Shown: positions 42,580-54,562 of the stretch, in pieces
How the letters are laid out: each line of letters opens with the position of its first letter
Numbering within the stretch: the first letter of the stretch is position 1
Assembly (NCBI RefSeq): GCF_018294505.1
Contig: NC_057808.1
Span: 220,936,069-221,000,068, forward strand
Length of the DNA: 64,000 nucleotides
Direction of reading: 5' to 3'
DNA from: Triticum aestivum
Lineage: Eukaryota > Streptophyta > Magnoliopsida > Poales > Poaceae
Notes under the pieces: generated by a model
Databases searched by the model: none
What the model was told of the DNA's origin: nothing
Seen by the model: the letters and a program-made list of their open reading frames with translations, nothing else
Made by a program: the position numbers and the translations under genes

Positions 42580-43467
42580 GCATTTCGGTATGACCGAGTC
42601 ATCCACTTCGGTCACACCGAGTTCACTAAGTTGATCTAGGTTTTCCATCTCGGTGCAACCGATTTGAACTTTTCGGTCACACCGAGTTGCAGTAACCGCT
42701 TGTGATTCTGCATCTCAGTTCCACCGAGTTGTTCCACTCGGTCACACCGACAGGTCGGGATATATAAACCCACGGGTGAGATTTTGGAAATTTCTTCAAA
42801 CTCCTCAGCCCGCGCGTGTGTCCTGCTCTGCCTCCTCGGGTCTCCGGATCGTCTTCTCGCCGCCAGCGACCTCCCGCCGCTGGTTTCTGTCGCCGTCAAT
42901 GGATTTCTGCTCCGCCGTTGCCGCTGTAGCAAACTCCCGCCGAACTAGGGTATGGGTTTGACTCTATGTGCTATTCCTTTAACTCTGATACATTGCACAT
43001 GCTTTGCCATGATCATGACCACGTATGCAAACAATCCATCCACTGAAAACTTTCTTTAGGTTAGATTGGATTTAAAAATGTAGGGTTAGGTCTCCGCCGA
43101 ACTCATCTCGGACCGACCGAGTTGTAGAAATCGGTCTCACCGATTTGGCTCAGGCCATAGCACATGCATTTTCGGTCTGACCGAAAACTACACATCGGTG
43201 CGACCGAGTTCGACTCTCTGTGAAACCCTAGCAGTCTCGGTGCCACCGAACTGTGACTCGGTCTGACCGAGTTCACTAGTTTAGGCTCCAAAATTGCTTC
43301 GGTATCACCGAGTTTAACAGATCGGTAGCTCCGAAATGCTTTCTGTGGAGAACTAAAACTAAGTTTTTAAGTCATCTGTTTTGCAAAAACTCTACACTTT
43401 GTGATGCTCATCCACTCTACCTCATCTACATCTATTCACAGGGTTTGCTGTCAGTAAGATTGCCAAG
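42580..43467 (+). promoter_or_regulatory. Promoter- and intron-like module ahead of the extra ORF
   Basis: Six TCGGTnnnACCGA-type palindromes lie at 42585-42750. A TATA box (GGATATATAAACCC, about 42758-42771) and a GC-rich leader with ATG 42899 follow. Then comes a donor-like AGG|GTATGG (exon end 42949), an A/T-richer 492-bp intron-like stretch holding eight more palindromes, and an acceptor-like CTATTCACAG ending at 43441, 26 bp before ATG 43468. The small upstream frame from ATG 42899 is not in phase with the ORF through this junction, so it would be leader or uORF. No transcription evidence. Confidence 0.45.
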
Positions 43468-45530
43468 ATGTCTGACCAGAGTGACAGTCAGAACAGATAT
43501 GAAGAACATGTGCAATTGAGTGAGGGTTCAGATCCCTCAAGCAGCTATGATGAGGTAAGTAGAAGCACACCTAGCAACTTGCCCAAGGCAGCCACCAGAA
43601 CCAGGAAGAAGAGAACCTCAGACTCTGAGGATGAGGATTATGTGGCTGTTGAGGATGAGGCCACCTCAAAGAAGAAAGTGCTGAAGAAAGAATATGGCAC
43701 AGCTGCTGCAACTAAGCTAGGCTTGAACAAGAAGGCACCTGCCAGAAGAATCCCAATGTCAAAGCCAAGGAAAGTTCCAACAGGGGAAACCATGAAATTT
43801 ACCATAGAATCAGATGATGGTGAAGCAGCAGGAGATGACAAGAAAAAGAAGAGGGAAAGAACCACTACTGCAAAAGTTCTTGGAAAATCAACTATGGTAA
43901 GAGATTCTGAAGAAGAGGAAGAAGAAGAGGATGCTGCTCCAGCACCCAAAGCTCAGAAGCTCATGGGAGATGCAATTAAGTCAGGGGCTGCTCCATCTAA
44001 GCCCAAGTCTGCTCCCAAAGCTCAAGCTCAGAAACCCCCAAAGCCCAAGAGAAACACTAGAAGTATTCCTGCAGAAGAGAAGAACAAGGCCCCAGTACCT
44101 CAAGCTGAAGAAGAGGATGATGAGTCTCTTATTTTGAGAAAACTGAAACCCAAGATTCCAGACCACAATGATGCTCATCCAGCATGCACATCAGAAAAGA
44201 TGCTGGACTGAGATTGTGGAGACAGTCTGATCCCTATGCTGTGAGGAGGAGGACTGCAGTTGATTACAGATTTCATACCAAAGAACATCAAGACTTCTAT
44301 GAGACAATTTTGCTTGACAAGAAGCCAATTGTATGTGACATGAGATGGGTTGATTGGGACTACATCAAGGAGAAGGAAGATCACTTCCCAGGAGTCTATT
44401 ACAACTTCAAAGCATGTGGAGTTGACAAATTTGTTGGGCAGAAGCTCACAAAATGGAATGATGAGCTGATCATGCAGTTTTACTCCACTGCTCACTTTTA
44501 CCCAGATGGGAAGATCATATGGATGTCTGAAGGTACTAGGTACCAATCCACTGTTGAAGAATGGGCCAAGCTGATTAATGCCCTAGAGGAACATGAAGAT
44601 GACTTGGATGTGTATGCCAAGAAGAAGAAAGACCACAACACTATGGAAAACATGTACAAAGAGATCCCAGATAAAGCTTTGGAGACTCACAAGCTTGGAT
44701 CAGTACATTGCTTGTTGTCTGGTCTGCCTACCATCAACACCATCCTAAGGCACACTCTGCTAGCCAAGTCAGGAGATCACAAGATGATCAGAGGACATTC
44801 CGTCAACCTGCTACAAATTTTTGATGTCCCTCAAAAGTTCAAAGTCATGACTTTGATTGTAGAGACAATCAAGAGGACAGCTGCTGACCAAAAGAGAAGC
44901 TGTGCGTATGCTCCACACATTCAGGAGCTCATCAACTCCAAGATGGGCACATGTACATATTTATTGGACAAGGAGCATCTACCCCTATATCCTGAATCTG
45001 AAGACAATATAGTTGTGATGAATGAGGAGGAACCATCATCAGCTCAAGTACAAGAGAAGAGAGCTAAAGCTAAGGCTGAGAAAGCTGCCAAGATGCCTAG
45101 TTTAGAGGAAGCATCTCAAGTTTTCCTGAAGAGCAGGCAAGATCAGCTTGCATACCTGATCCAATCTACTTTGAGGATCGAGAAGGGTTTGGCCACCCTG
45201 ACTCAGAATTAGGAGAGCTTGGAGAGGATTGTTGAGAGAGAATTTTATGATCTTGATGTGAAGGTTACTGAGATCCAAACAGCAGTTGAGCAGCTCCAGG
45301 AGGAAGCAGAAGAGAGGAGAGGGAAGGAAACTACTGATGCTTTTCAGCAAGTACCAAGGAGTCAGAGGTCTGCTGCAGTGCCTGTACCTGATTCTAGAGC
45401 TACATCATCTGCACCAGCAGCTACAACTTCAGTGCCACCTCCAGCAGCCACTCCACCAGCTCCAACTACATCAACAGATGCCTTCGTCCTTGGAGTTCTC
45501 TCTACACCACCTCCCGAATACCAAGCCTGA
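43468..45530 (+). pseudogene. Extra 3' ORF of the SIRE-like element (often labelled env-like)
   Basis: 43468-44211 encodes a highly charged N-terminal region (TRTRKKRTSDSEDEDYVAV; Glu-rich run; repeated Pro/Lys/Ala). A frameshift near 44184-44211 leads into 44184-45212: a globular part with DFYETILLDKKPIVCDMRWVDW, KWNDELIMQFYSTAHFYPDG and IRGHSVNLLQIFDVP, similar to plant transposon-protein domains found in such ORFs. A TAG at 45210-45212 interrupts it. The same frame continues to 45530 with a coiled-coil-like segment (DVKVTEIQTAVEQLQEEAEE) and a Pro/Thr/Ala-rich tail. I see no signal peptide or membrane helix, so a true envelope role is unsupported. Confidence 0.75.
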
Positions 45531-46048
45531 GAGACGATAACACTATGCATTTTCAAACTTTTTGGTAACTTGTTGCCAAAGGGGGAGAAATATGTATATA
45601 TCATAGGCTTCGAGAGAGAGTGTTTTGCCTTTTATCTCTCTTGTTTTTGGTTGAACCTTTTTGTGTGCTTGGTTGATACACTATGTCTTTGTCTGTGTGA
45701 GATACTTGTTTGATCATGTGATTGATCATATGCTACCTTAATGATTGCTTGGATGATGTTATCTCTTACATTCCATATATGATCACTCACTTTGATTGGT
45801 GATGAGTGCATGTTTTTAATTTTTATCATTTTGAGCGCTCCACCAAGATGTATGTGACATGGAAGAGTGACCCATGATCGTAACCGATTGTGCATTTGCA
45901 TTCAAAAGCAAATTTTAAATAATGCACAAATTTAGGGGCAGCTCTTGCTTAGCACATACTTCTCAAAGCGACGATGTATTTCAATCTTATAATCATTTGT
46001 CGAAGCTTTGATCTATATGTTGTCATCAATTACCAAAAAGGGGGAGAC
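45531..46048 (+). other. SIRE-like 3' region with two polypurine tracts
   Basis: CCAAAGGGGGAGAAA at about 45576-45590 and CCAAAAAGGGGGAGAC at 46033-46048. The second directly precedes the 3' LTR. Repeated purine tracts in the 3' region are a known trait of the SIRE lineage. Confidence 0.75.
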
Positions 46049-47717
46049 TGAAAGTGCAACTATCCATGGGTGGTTTTGGTAATTCCTAACAACATATAGC
46101 TCATTGAGCTAATACTATTTCAAGATAAATATTTCAAGAAAGCTCAATGATTGGCATGGTATGGATTAGAAATGTGGACCCCTCAAAATGCTAAGGACAA
46201 AAGATTGGCTCAAGCTCTAAAGCTCAAGACTCTACATTTTACTTTTAGTGGTCCAGGATCACATTGAGTCCATAGGAAAAGCCAATACTATTAAAAGGGG
46301 ACGAGGTGTTGCTTAATGGGTTACTTGCTCGAAATGCTTAGTGATATGCTCCAAAAACCCTCAACCACTTTCTCATATCCACATTTGTCCCAAACCAAAA
46401 GTCAAACTCGGCTCCACCGAAACTTTCTATCCGGCGCCACCGAGTTCAGTTGACATAGCCACTGCCACAAAACCCTAGTCATTTCGGTCTCACCGATAGG
46501 GATCTCGGTCTCACCGAGATGGGATTGCAAACTCTCTGTTTCCCTTCGTAACATTTCGGTCCAACCGAAATGAGCGATCGGTCCCATCGAGTTCGCAATG
46601 CAAACTCTCTGTTTCCCCTTCGTAACGTTTCGGTCTCACCGAGATGAGCGAATCGGTCCCACCGAGTTTGCCTGACTAACTCTCTGGTTAGCTTATTGCC
46701 AAAATCGGTCTCATCGAGTTTGTGTAATCGTGTCTCACCGTGATTACGTTAAGCCCTAACCCTAATGAAATTGGTCTCACCGAGTTGACATGTCGGTCCC
46801 ACCGAAACTCCTAACGTTAACATTTTGAACTAAATCGGTCTGACCGAGTTTCATTATTCGGTCCCACCTAGTTTGGTGATTTGTTTGTAATGGTTAGATT
46901 TTGTGTGGAGGCTATAAATACCCCTCCACCCACTCTTCATTCATGGAGAGAGCCATCAGAACATGCCTACACTTCCATCATACATTTTATGGGAGAGAAC
47001 CACCTACTCATGTGTTGAGGTCAAGATATCCCATTCCAACCATATGAATGTTGATCTCTAGCCTTCTCCAAGTTGCTTTCCACTCAAATCATCTTTCCAC
47101 CAAATCCAAATATGTGAGAGAGAGTTGAGTGTTGGGGAGACTATCATTTCAAGCACAAGAGCAAGGAGTTCATCATCAACACACCATCCATTACCTTTTG
47201 GAGAGTGGTGTCTCCTAGATTGGTTAGGTGTCACTTGGGAGCCTCCGTCAAGATTGTGGAGTTGAACCAAGGAGTTTGTACGGGCAAGGAGATCGCCTAC
47301 TTCGTGAAGATCTACCCTAGTGAGGCAAGTCCTTCATGGGCGATGGCCATGCTGGGATAGACAAGGTTGCTTCTTCCTGGACCCTTCGTGGGTGGAGCCC
47401 TTCGTGGACTCACGCAACCGTTACCCTTCGTGGGTTGAAGTCTCCATCAACGTGGATGTACGATAGCACCACCTATCGGAACCACGCCAAAAATCTTCGT
47501 GTCTACATTGCGTTTGCTCCCTCCAAACTCCTCCCTTTACCTTCATGTGCAATGTTTTACATTCCGCTGCTATACTCTTAGACTTGCAAGTGTAGGTTGT
47601 TTACTTAACAAGTGCTAAGTTGCTAAAATCTGCCAAGACTTAAAATTGGAAAAGGCTAGATTTTTATTTGGTCAAGTAGTCTAATCACCCCCCTCTAGAC
47701 ATACTTTCGATCCTACA
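46049..47717 (+). repeat. SIRE-like 3' LTR, 1669 bp
   Basis: Closely similar to the 5' LTR throughout, including the palindrome cluster (about 46405-46870) and TATA box (GGCTATAAATACCCC, about 46911-46925). It differs by scattered substitutions and by an 18-bp GTGGGTGGAGCCCTTCGT-type segment near 47390 that the 5' LTR lacks. Confidence 0.9.
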
Positions 47718-47835
47718 CTAAGGCGCTACGTTCTCGCACGTTCGTAGTCGGATCGTCAAAGTCTACTCCACAAAAAAGATAGCCACCATCCCATCGAAAG
47801 ATCGGGCCCCTCGCCTATATCAAGTGCTATCAGAT

Positions 47836-48998
47836 TTCCAGGTTGCTCAGTGAGATTTTACAGTTTTTCGTAGTTTAGATCGAGTCTGTTCTTCATACCT
47901 ACAGTCCACGAAAAGCCACAAAAAATTAGGGTTAGTTCATTATATCTGAACCAGTCTGAGCCTTTGCATAGACTTTCAGTATTTTGCTTTGTTGAATTTG
48001 TGGTTGCATCGTCGTGTCTAGTTGCTGGTCTTAGAGTCTAGTCTTTTAGAGTTTCGAGTTCTGGTCATAGGTTGTCATGCCACCGCCACACCATCATCAT
48101 CGCCCCTGCCATCTACCACCACCGCTTATCCGCCATCGATCCGTATCCATATACCATCACCAATCTGGATCCATATACCACCACCAATCTGTATCCATAT
48201 ACCACCACCAATCCGTATCCATATACCACCACCAATCCGTATCCATATACCACCACCACTACCATATACCACCACCGCTGCCATATCTTACCATCATATA
48301 TCCACCACCAATCCGAGTTCTTTTCATATTAGGTAAAAAAGAGTCTGGAGACCCCCGGGCAGTTTTTAGGCCAAAAATTTCAGCAGTCGAAAATATTTTT
48401 TTTCTATCATGTTTTTAGGCTTTTCCGAGCCTTTTGAGACACTCGCCATCATAGTGATTTTTTGTCGCACTTTTTCATCGTCATTGCCCTAATTTCCAGA
48501 AAAAAACTGTCAATTTTTTTTCGTGCCTATCCTGTTAGTTTGATTTGGGCAGAGTTTTGAGACACTCGCCATTATAGTGATTTTTCTCGAAAAAAAGAGC
48601 GAAAAAAATTTAGAGTGTGCTTTTCCCTTGTTTAAGTGTTGCGCTGTGATTTTGTTCGTGTTCTAGGCTCGCGTCTCTAGTACGGTCTAGCCTAGGACCA
48701 GCATAGTATCATCGTTGAGCGTTTATTCAACTTTGCATCTCTGAATTGATTATTGCTGACCCTTTTTGCTACCATATTATAAGCCTTCCTAGCTCCACAT
48801 ACATCTACGTCGTGTGTTTGACTCTCCCTGGCAATCGCTCTAGAGAGTTTTGACTACAACGGTTGCCGATCACCGCCTGCTGCTGGGTAAGAACTGGTAA
48901 TAACTTGAGATTTGCTTGACGAATTTGTGACACCCACCACCACCACTTGTTAGTAGTCTGTAGGATCATATTCTTGTGTATTTCTATTATTGCTAACC
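47836..48998 (+). other. Gypsy 5' leader with 24-bp minisatellite
   Basis: 48135-48300 holds about six copies of a unit around CCGTATCCATATACCACCACCAAT. A separate segment (TTTTGAGACACTCGCCAT(C/T)ATAGTGATTTTT) occurs twice, at about 48432 and 48554. ORFs in this leader simply translate the minisatellite. Confidence 0.8.
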
Positions 48999-50452
48999 AT
49001 GGCGGGATCACAAGCCAACAAGATTGACTGGGAGAACTTGACGAACAAGGAGCATCATGATAAGTTTCAGCAAATGATGAGTGGACAGGTGGACGATGTG
49101 CTCAACAGATTTGAAGAGGCCATCGAGAAGATAGATGGCATTGAGAAGGCGTTCGAAACAAAGCTCGATAACAAGTTTGATGAATTGCTCGCGCGTTTTC
49201 CACAACCACCGCCCGCTGCACCTGTCGCACCTCTACAGCAACTACAACAGCAACATCGCCTTCCAAATCAAGTGGGACGAGCACTGCGTGTTCCCCTTGA
49301 GCTTGGTCAAACTTCTGGTGCCGCTGTACCTACTGTTGATGCTTCTGTAACTCCAGCTGCTACTGTAGAGGTGGAGGACCATTATGAGGATGAGGTTGAT
49401 CAAAATCAGAACTACGTGCAACCACCACCACCACCAGGTCGTCCTCATGCATATCATCGCAGCGGTAGGGCTGCACCACCACCTGAGGTACAAGATCATG
49501 ACCATCTTCCTAAACTAAAATTGAATATTCCACCATTTGAGGGTAGATATGTTCCTGATATATATCTTACTTGGGGGTTGGAAACTTAACAACGGTTTAC
49601 ATGTTTACAATATCCTGAGGAGAGACACGTTCCTGCTGCTGTTTGTGCTTTCACTAGTATTGCATGTGTTTGGTGGTCTGAATATTGCAGATTATATCCT
49701 ATTCCAGCTACTTGGGCTGCTTTGAAAAATGCTATGCGTACTCGCTGGGTTCCACAATATTATCAACGCGAATTGCTTCAAAAATTACAGCGTTTGAGAC
49801 AAGGAAAAAATTCTGTAGAAGAATATTATCAGGAATTACAAACTGGTGTGATTAGATGTGGTATTGTTGAGGACAATGAAGCTATGCTTGCACGTTTTAT
49901 GGGTGGATTAAATAAATAGATTCAGACCATTCTAGAGTATAAGGAATATAATAATATCACTCGTTTATTCCATCTTGCTTGCAAAGCTGAACGTGAAGTG
50001 CAGGATCGACAGGCATTGGCGCGAACTAACTTTTCTGCAGGTCGTCCTTCCTCATGGACACTGCGTGCATCCTCTACTTCCACACGTTCTGCTCCACCGG
50101 CACCTCCGTCAGCTGCCACCTCCAACCGTGATACAAGAAAGCAGGCACAACCACCACTATCTGCTAAGAGCACACCTTCTGGGCCAGCACAAAGCTCTTC
50201 TTCATCCACATGGCATCAACAGGGCAAACACATGATATCATTTGTCATCGTTGCAAGGGTGGAGGTCATTATGCGAGAGAATGCTCATCTAAGCATGTGA
50301 TGATTGTTACTAAGGATGGTGGGTACGAGTCCTCTAGTGACTATGATGAGGAGACTTTGGCTCTTATTACAAGTGAAGAACACGGTGGAGATGATTCTGA
50401 TCATGAGACGCAATACATGGCTGCTGAAGATCTGACAGGTATGAATGTTTAG
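48999..50452 (+). pseudogene. Gypsy gag, broken
   Basis: ATG 48999 opens MAGSQANKIDWENLTN, then a coiled-coil-like stretch, a Pro/Gln-rich linker and the gag core (LKLNIPPFEGRYVPDIYLTW). A TAA at 49587-49589 and a TAG at 49917-49919 interrupt it. In between is the retrotransposon gag domain (YYQRELLQKLQRLRQGKNSV, EEYYQELQTGVIRCGI). The last frame (50210-50452) has a zinc knuckle, CHRCKGGGHYARECSSKH (C-x2-C-x4-H-x4-C), and an acidic tail. Confidence 0.88.
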
Positions 50453-50466
50453 TTGATCAACGTGTT

Positions 50467-51753
50467 TTGAGTGTGCAGGTTACACAAGCCGAACAAAATC
50501 AGAGGCATAATTTGTTCCATACAAAGGGAGTTGTGAATGAACGTTTTGTTCACATCATCATAGATGGAGGGAGTTGTAACAACTTTGCTAGCATGGAGAT
50601 GGTGGAGAATCTATCTCTCGCCACAAGACCACATCCACATCCTTACTACATCCAATGGTTCAACAACAGTGACAAGGTTAAGGTAACACGTACTATTTGT
50701 GTGCATTTTAGTATCTCTACATATGTTGATTATGTTGATTGTGATGTGGTACCCATGCAAGCGTGTTCCTTATTACTTGGTAGACCATGGAAATTTGATA
50801 AAAATTCTGTACACCATGGTAGAAACAATCACTATACTCTTGTTCATAAGGATAAACATATTACTTTGCTTCCTATGTCTCCTGATTACATTTTGAAAGA
50901 TGATATTAATAGAGCTAATAAAGCAAAACAGGAGAAAAATAAGAGTGAAAATCAGATTGTGGCAAAAGAATTTGAGCAACAAATGAAGCCTAATAATAAA
51001 CCATCTAGTGTTGCTTCTGAAATTAAATTGAAAAGTGCATGTTTACTTGCCACCAAATTTGATATTGGTGAGCTAGATTTTAGCAAATATGTTTGCTATG
51101 CTTTTGTGTGCAAAGAGGCATTATCTTCATTCAAGGACATGCGTTCCTCTTTGCCTCCTGCTATTACTAACATTTTGCAGCAGTTCGCTGACGTCTTTCC
51201 ACAAGACGTGCCATCAGGATTACCACCTATTCGAGGGGTTGAGCATCAGATTGACTTGATTCCCGGTGCATCGCTACCCAACCGTGCACCATACCGTACC
51301 AATCCAGAGGAGACGAAGGAGATTATGCGTCAAGTCCAGGAGCTTCTCGACAAAGGATATATACGCAAATCCCTTAGTCCTTGTGCTGTTCCTATTATTC
51401 TAGTGCCGAAAAAGGATGGTACATCGCGTACGTGTGTTGATTGTAGAGGCATTAATAATATTACTATTCATTATCGTCATCCTATTCCTAGGCTAGATGA
51501 TATGCTTGCTGAATTGAGTGGCCCTACAATATTCTCCAAAGTTGATTTGCGTAGTGGATACCATCAAATTCGTATGAAAATGGGGGATGAATGGAAAACA
51601 ACATTTAAAACTAAGTTTGGATTATATGAGTGGTTAGTCATGCCTTTTGGGTTAACTAATGCACCTAGTACTTTCATGAGATTAATGAACAAAGTTTTAT
51701 GTGCTTTCATTGGACGATTTGTGGTAGTCTATTTTGATGATACTGATTTATAG
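50467..51753 (+). pseudogene. Gypsy protease and reverse transcriptase (first part)
   Basis: Retropepsin-like segment IIDGGSCNNFASMEMV (Asp of the D-G-G variant) and LLLGRPWKFD. A linker follows, then RT: KGYIRKSLSPCAVPIILVPK, CVDCRGINNITIHYRHPIPR, FSKVDLRSGYHQIRMK and MPFGLTNAPSTF. The frame ends inside the catalytic box (VVYFDD present, next residues altered) because a small deletion shifts it to a TAG at 51751-51753. Confidence 0.9.
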
Positions 51754-52289
51754 CAGATCTTTGGAGGAATATTTACGTGCTGTTTTTATTGCTTTACATG
51801 GTGCACGTTTGTTTGGTAACCTTGAGAAGTGCACCTTTTGCACCGATCGAGTATCTTTTCTTGGCTATGTTGTTACTCCACTGGGAATTGAAGTTGATAA
51901 AGGCAAGATTGAAGCTATTGAGAGTTGGCCGCGGCCCAAAACGGTCACACAAGTGAGGAGTTTTCTTGGACTCGCTGGTTTCTATAGGCGCTTTGTGAGA
52001 GATTTCAGCACCATTGTTGCACCTCTCAATGAGCTTACAAAGAAGTATGTGCCTTTTGTTTGGGGTACCGCACAGGAAGAAGCCTTCACGGTATTGAAAG
52101 ATAAGTTGATACGTGATCCTTTACTCCAACTTCCTGATTTTAATAAGACTTTTGAGCTTGAATGTGATGCTAGTGGAATTGGATTAGGAGGTGTGTTATT
52201 ACAAGATGTCAAACCTATTGCATACTTTTCTGAAAAATTGGGTGGGCCTAGTTTGAACTATTCTACTTATGATGAATTATATGCTCTTG
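51734..52289 (+). pseudogene. Gypsy RT C-terminus and start of RNase H, cut by a copia insertion
   Basis: Continues in a new frame: RLFGNLEKCTFCTDRVSFLG, VRSFLGLAGFYRRFVRDFST, then RNase H (FELECDASGIGLGGVLLQ, KPIAYFSEKLGG, LNYSTYDELYALV). It stops at the TCTTG target site. The continuation lies at 60931. Confidence 0.9.
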
Positions 52290-53969
52290 TGTTGGGGAAC
52301 ACATTATTTCAAAAAATTTACCTGCGATCACGCAAGATCTATCTAGGAGATTACCCTCGTAGACCGAAAACGGAAGCGTTTAGTAACGCGGTTGATGTAG
52401 TCGAACGTCTTCACGATCCAAGCACCGAATGTACGACACCTCCGCGTTCAGCACACGTTCAGCTCGATGACGTCCCTCGAACTCTTGATCTAGTTGAGGC
52501 CGAGGGAGAGTTCCGTCAGCACAACGGTGTGGCGACGGTGATGATGAAGTTACCGGCGCAGGACTTCGCCTAAGCCCTACGACGATATGACCGAGGTGTG
52601 TAACTGTGGTGGGGGGCACCGCGCACGACCAAGAGAAGACTTGGTGTGCCTTTGGGGTGCCCCCCTCCCACGTATATAGAGGGCGAAGAGACCTGGCCGG
52701 CCCAAGGGGGGGTGCGCCATAGGGGGGAGTCCTACTTGGACTCCCGGTCCAAGTAGGATTCCCCCCCTTTCAATTCCCACTAGGAGAAGGAGGGAAGGAG
52801 GAGGAGGAGAGAAGGAAAGGGGGCCGCCCCCAACCCTAGTCCAATTTGGTTTGGGCTTGGGGGCGCGCGTGCCACCATCTGGCCAGCGCCTCCTCTCTCC
52901 ACTAGGGCCTATGAAGGCCCATTAACTCCTCGCGGGGGTTCCGATAACTCCCGGTACTCCAGAAAATGTCCGAACCTATCTGAAACCATTCCGGTGTCCA
53001 AACATAACCTTCCAATATATCAATCTTTATGTCTCGACCATTTCATCATGTTCGTGATCTTATCCGGGACTCCGAATAAACTTCGGTCATCAAATCACAT
53101 AACTCATAATACAAATCGTCATGGAACGTTAAGCGTGCGGACCCTACGGGTTCTAGAACTATGTAGACATGACCGAGACACATCTCTGGTCAATAACCAA
53201 TAGCGGAACCTGGATGCTCATATTGGCTCCTACATATTCTACGAAGGTCTTTATCGGTCAAACCGCATAACAACATACGTTGTTCCCTTTATCATCGACA
53301 TGTTACTTGCCCGAGATTCGATCGTCGGTATCCTCATACCTAGTTCAATGTCGTTACCGGCAAGTCTCTTTACTCGCTCCGTAATGCATCATCCCGTAAC
53401 TAACTCATTAGTCACATTTCTTGCAAGGCTCATAGTGATGTGCATTACCGAGAGGGCCCAGAGATACCTCTCCGACAATCGGAGTGACAAATCCTAATCT
53501 CGATCTATGCCAACTTAACAAACACCATCGGAGACACCTGTAGAGCATCTTTATAATCACCCAGTTACGTTGTGACGTTTGATAGCACACTAAGTGTTCC
53601 TCCAGTATTCGGGAGTTGCATAATCTCATAGTCATAGGAACATGTATAAGTTATGAAGAAAGCAATATCAATAAACTAAACGATCATAGTGCTAAGGTAA
53701 TGGATGGGTCAAGTCAATCATATCATTCTCTAATGATGTGATCCTGTTCATCAAATGACAACTCTTGTCTATGGCTAGGAAACTTAACCATCTTTGATTA
53801 ACGAGCTAATCAAGTAGAGGCATACTAGTGACACTCTGTTTGTCTATGTATTCACACATGCACTAAGTTTCCGGTTAATACAATTCTAGCATGAATAATA
53901 AACATTTATCATGATATAAGGAAATATAAATAACAACTTTATTATTGCCTCTAGGGCATATTTCCTTCA
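52290..53969 (-). repeat. Minus-strand copia 3' LTR
   Basis: 1680 bp. Preceded on the minus strand by the purine tract GCAAGTGGGAGAC (53970-53982). A TATA-like CTATATACGTGGG (minus) lies at about 52666-52678. Confidence 0.88.
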
Positions 53970-53989
53970 GTCTCCCACTTGCACTAGAG

Positions 53990-54556
53990 TCAATAATCTA
54001 GATTACACAGTGATGATTCTAACACCCATGGAGTCTTGGTGCTGATCATGTTTTGCTCATGAGAGAGGCTTAGTACAGGGTCTGCAACATTCAAATCCGT
54101 ATGTATCTTGCAAATCTCTATGTCTCCCTCCTTGACTTGATAGTGGATGGAATTGAAGCGTCTCTTGATGTGCTTGGTTCTCTTGTGAAATCTGGATTCC
54201 TTTGCCAGGGTAATTGCACCAGTATTGTCACAAAAGATTTTCACTGGACCCGATGCACTAGGTATAACACCTAGATCAGATATGAACTCCTTCATCCAGA
54301 CTCCTTCATTTGCTGCTTCCGAAGCAGCTATGTACTCTGCTTCACACGTAGATCCCACCACGATGCTCTGCTTGGAACTGCACCAACTTACAGCTCCTCC
54401 ACTCAATATAAATACATATCCGGTTTGAGACTTAGAGTCATCCGGATCAGTGTCAAAGCTTGCATCGACGTAACCATTTACGACGAGCTCTTTGTCACCT
54501 CCATAAACGAGAAACATATCCTTAGTCCTTTTCAGGTATTTCAGGATGTTCTTCAC
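53990..54556 (-). pseudogene. Copia RNase H
   Basis: 188 codons. VVNGYVDASFDTDPDDSKSQ (first catalytic Asp), TGYVFILSGGAVSWCSSKQS, STCEAEYIAASEAANEGVWM (the E and the A/S pattern of copia RNase H), IFCDNTGAITLAK (second Asp) and KHIKRRFNSIHYQVKEGDI. The canonical downstream LAD...K pattern reads LNVADPVLSL, altered. It follows the RT after a short break with a stop at 54563. Confidence 0.9.
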
Positions 54557-54562
54557 CGCTGT

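Larger units (their letters stand above)
37791..47717 (+). mobile_element. SIRE/Maximus-like copia element without pol, 9.9 kb
   Basis: The exact target duplication CTAAG (37786-37790 and 47718-47722), LTRs TGAAAGTGCAAC...CGATCCTACA, a perfect tRNA-Met primer-binding site and a polypurine tract define it. It encodes a gag with a long C-terminal extension and an extra ORF near the 3' end, both typical of the SIRE lineage. I find no protease, integrase, RT or RNase H between 41711 and 43467, so it is non-autonomous and would need enzymes from a full-length relative. Confidence 0.88.

Noticed and set aside
43468..45530. A true envelope glycoprotein in the SIRE-like element
   Set aside because: No signal peptide, no transmembrane helix and no cleavage-site pattern is visible; the charged and Pro-rich composition fits an intracellular protein.
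48022..48418. Three overlapping ORFs with Ile/His/Pro/Thr repeats
   Set aside because: They translate the 24-bp minisatellite in three frames, an artefact of tandem repetition.
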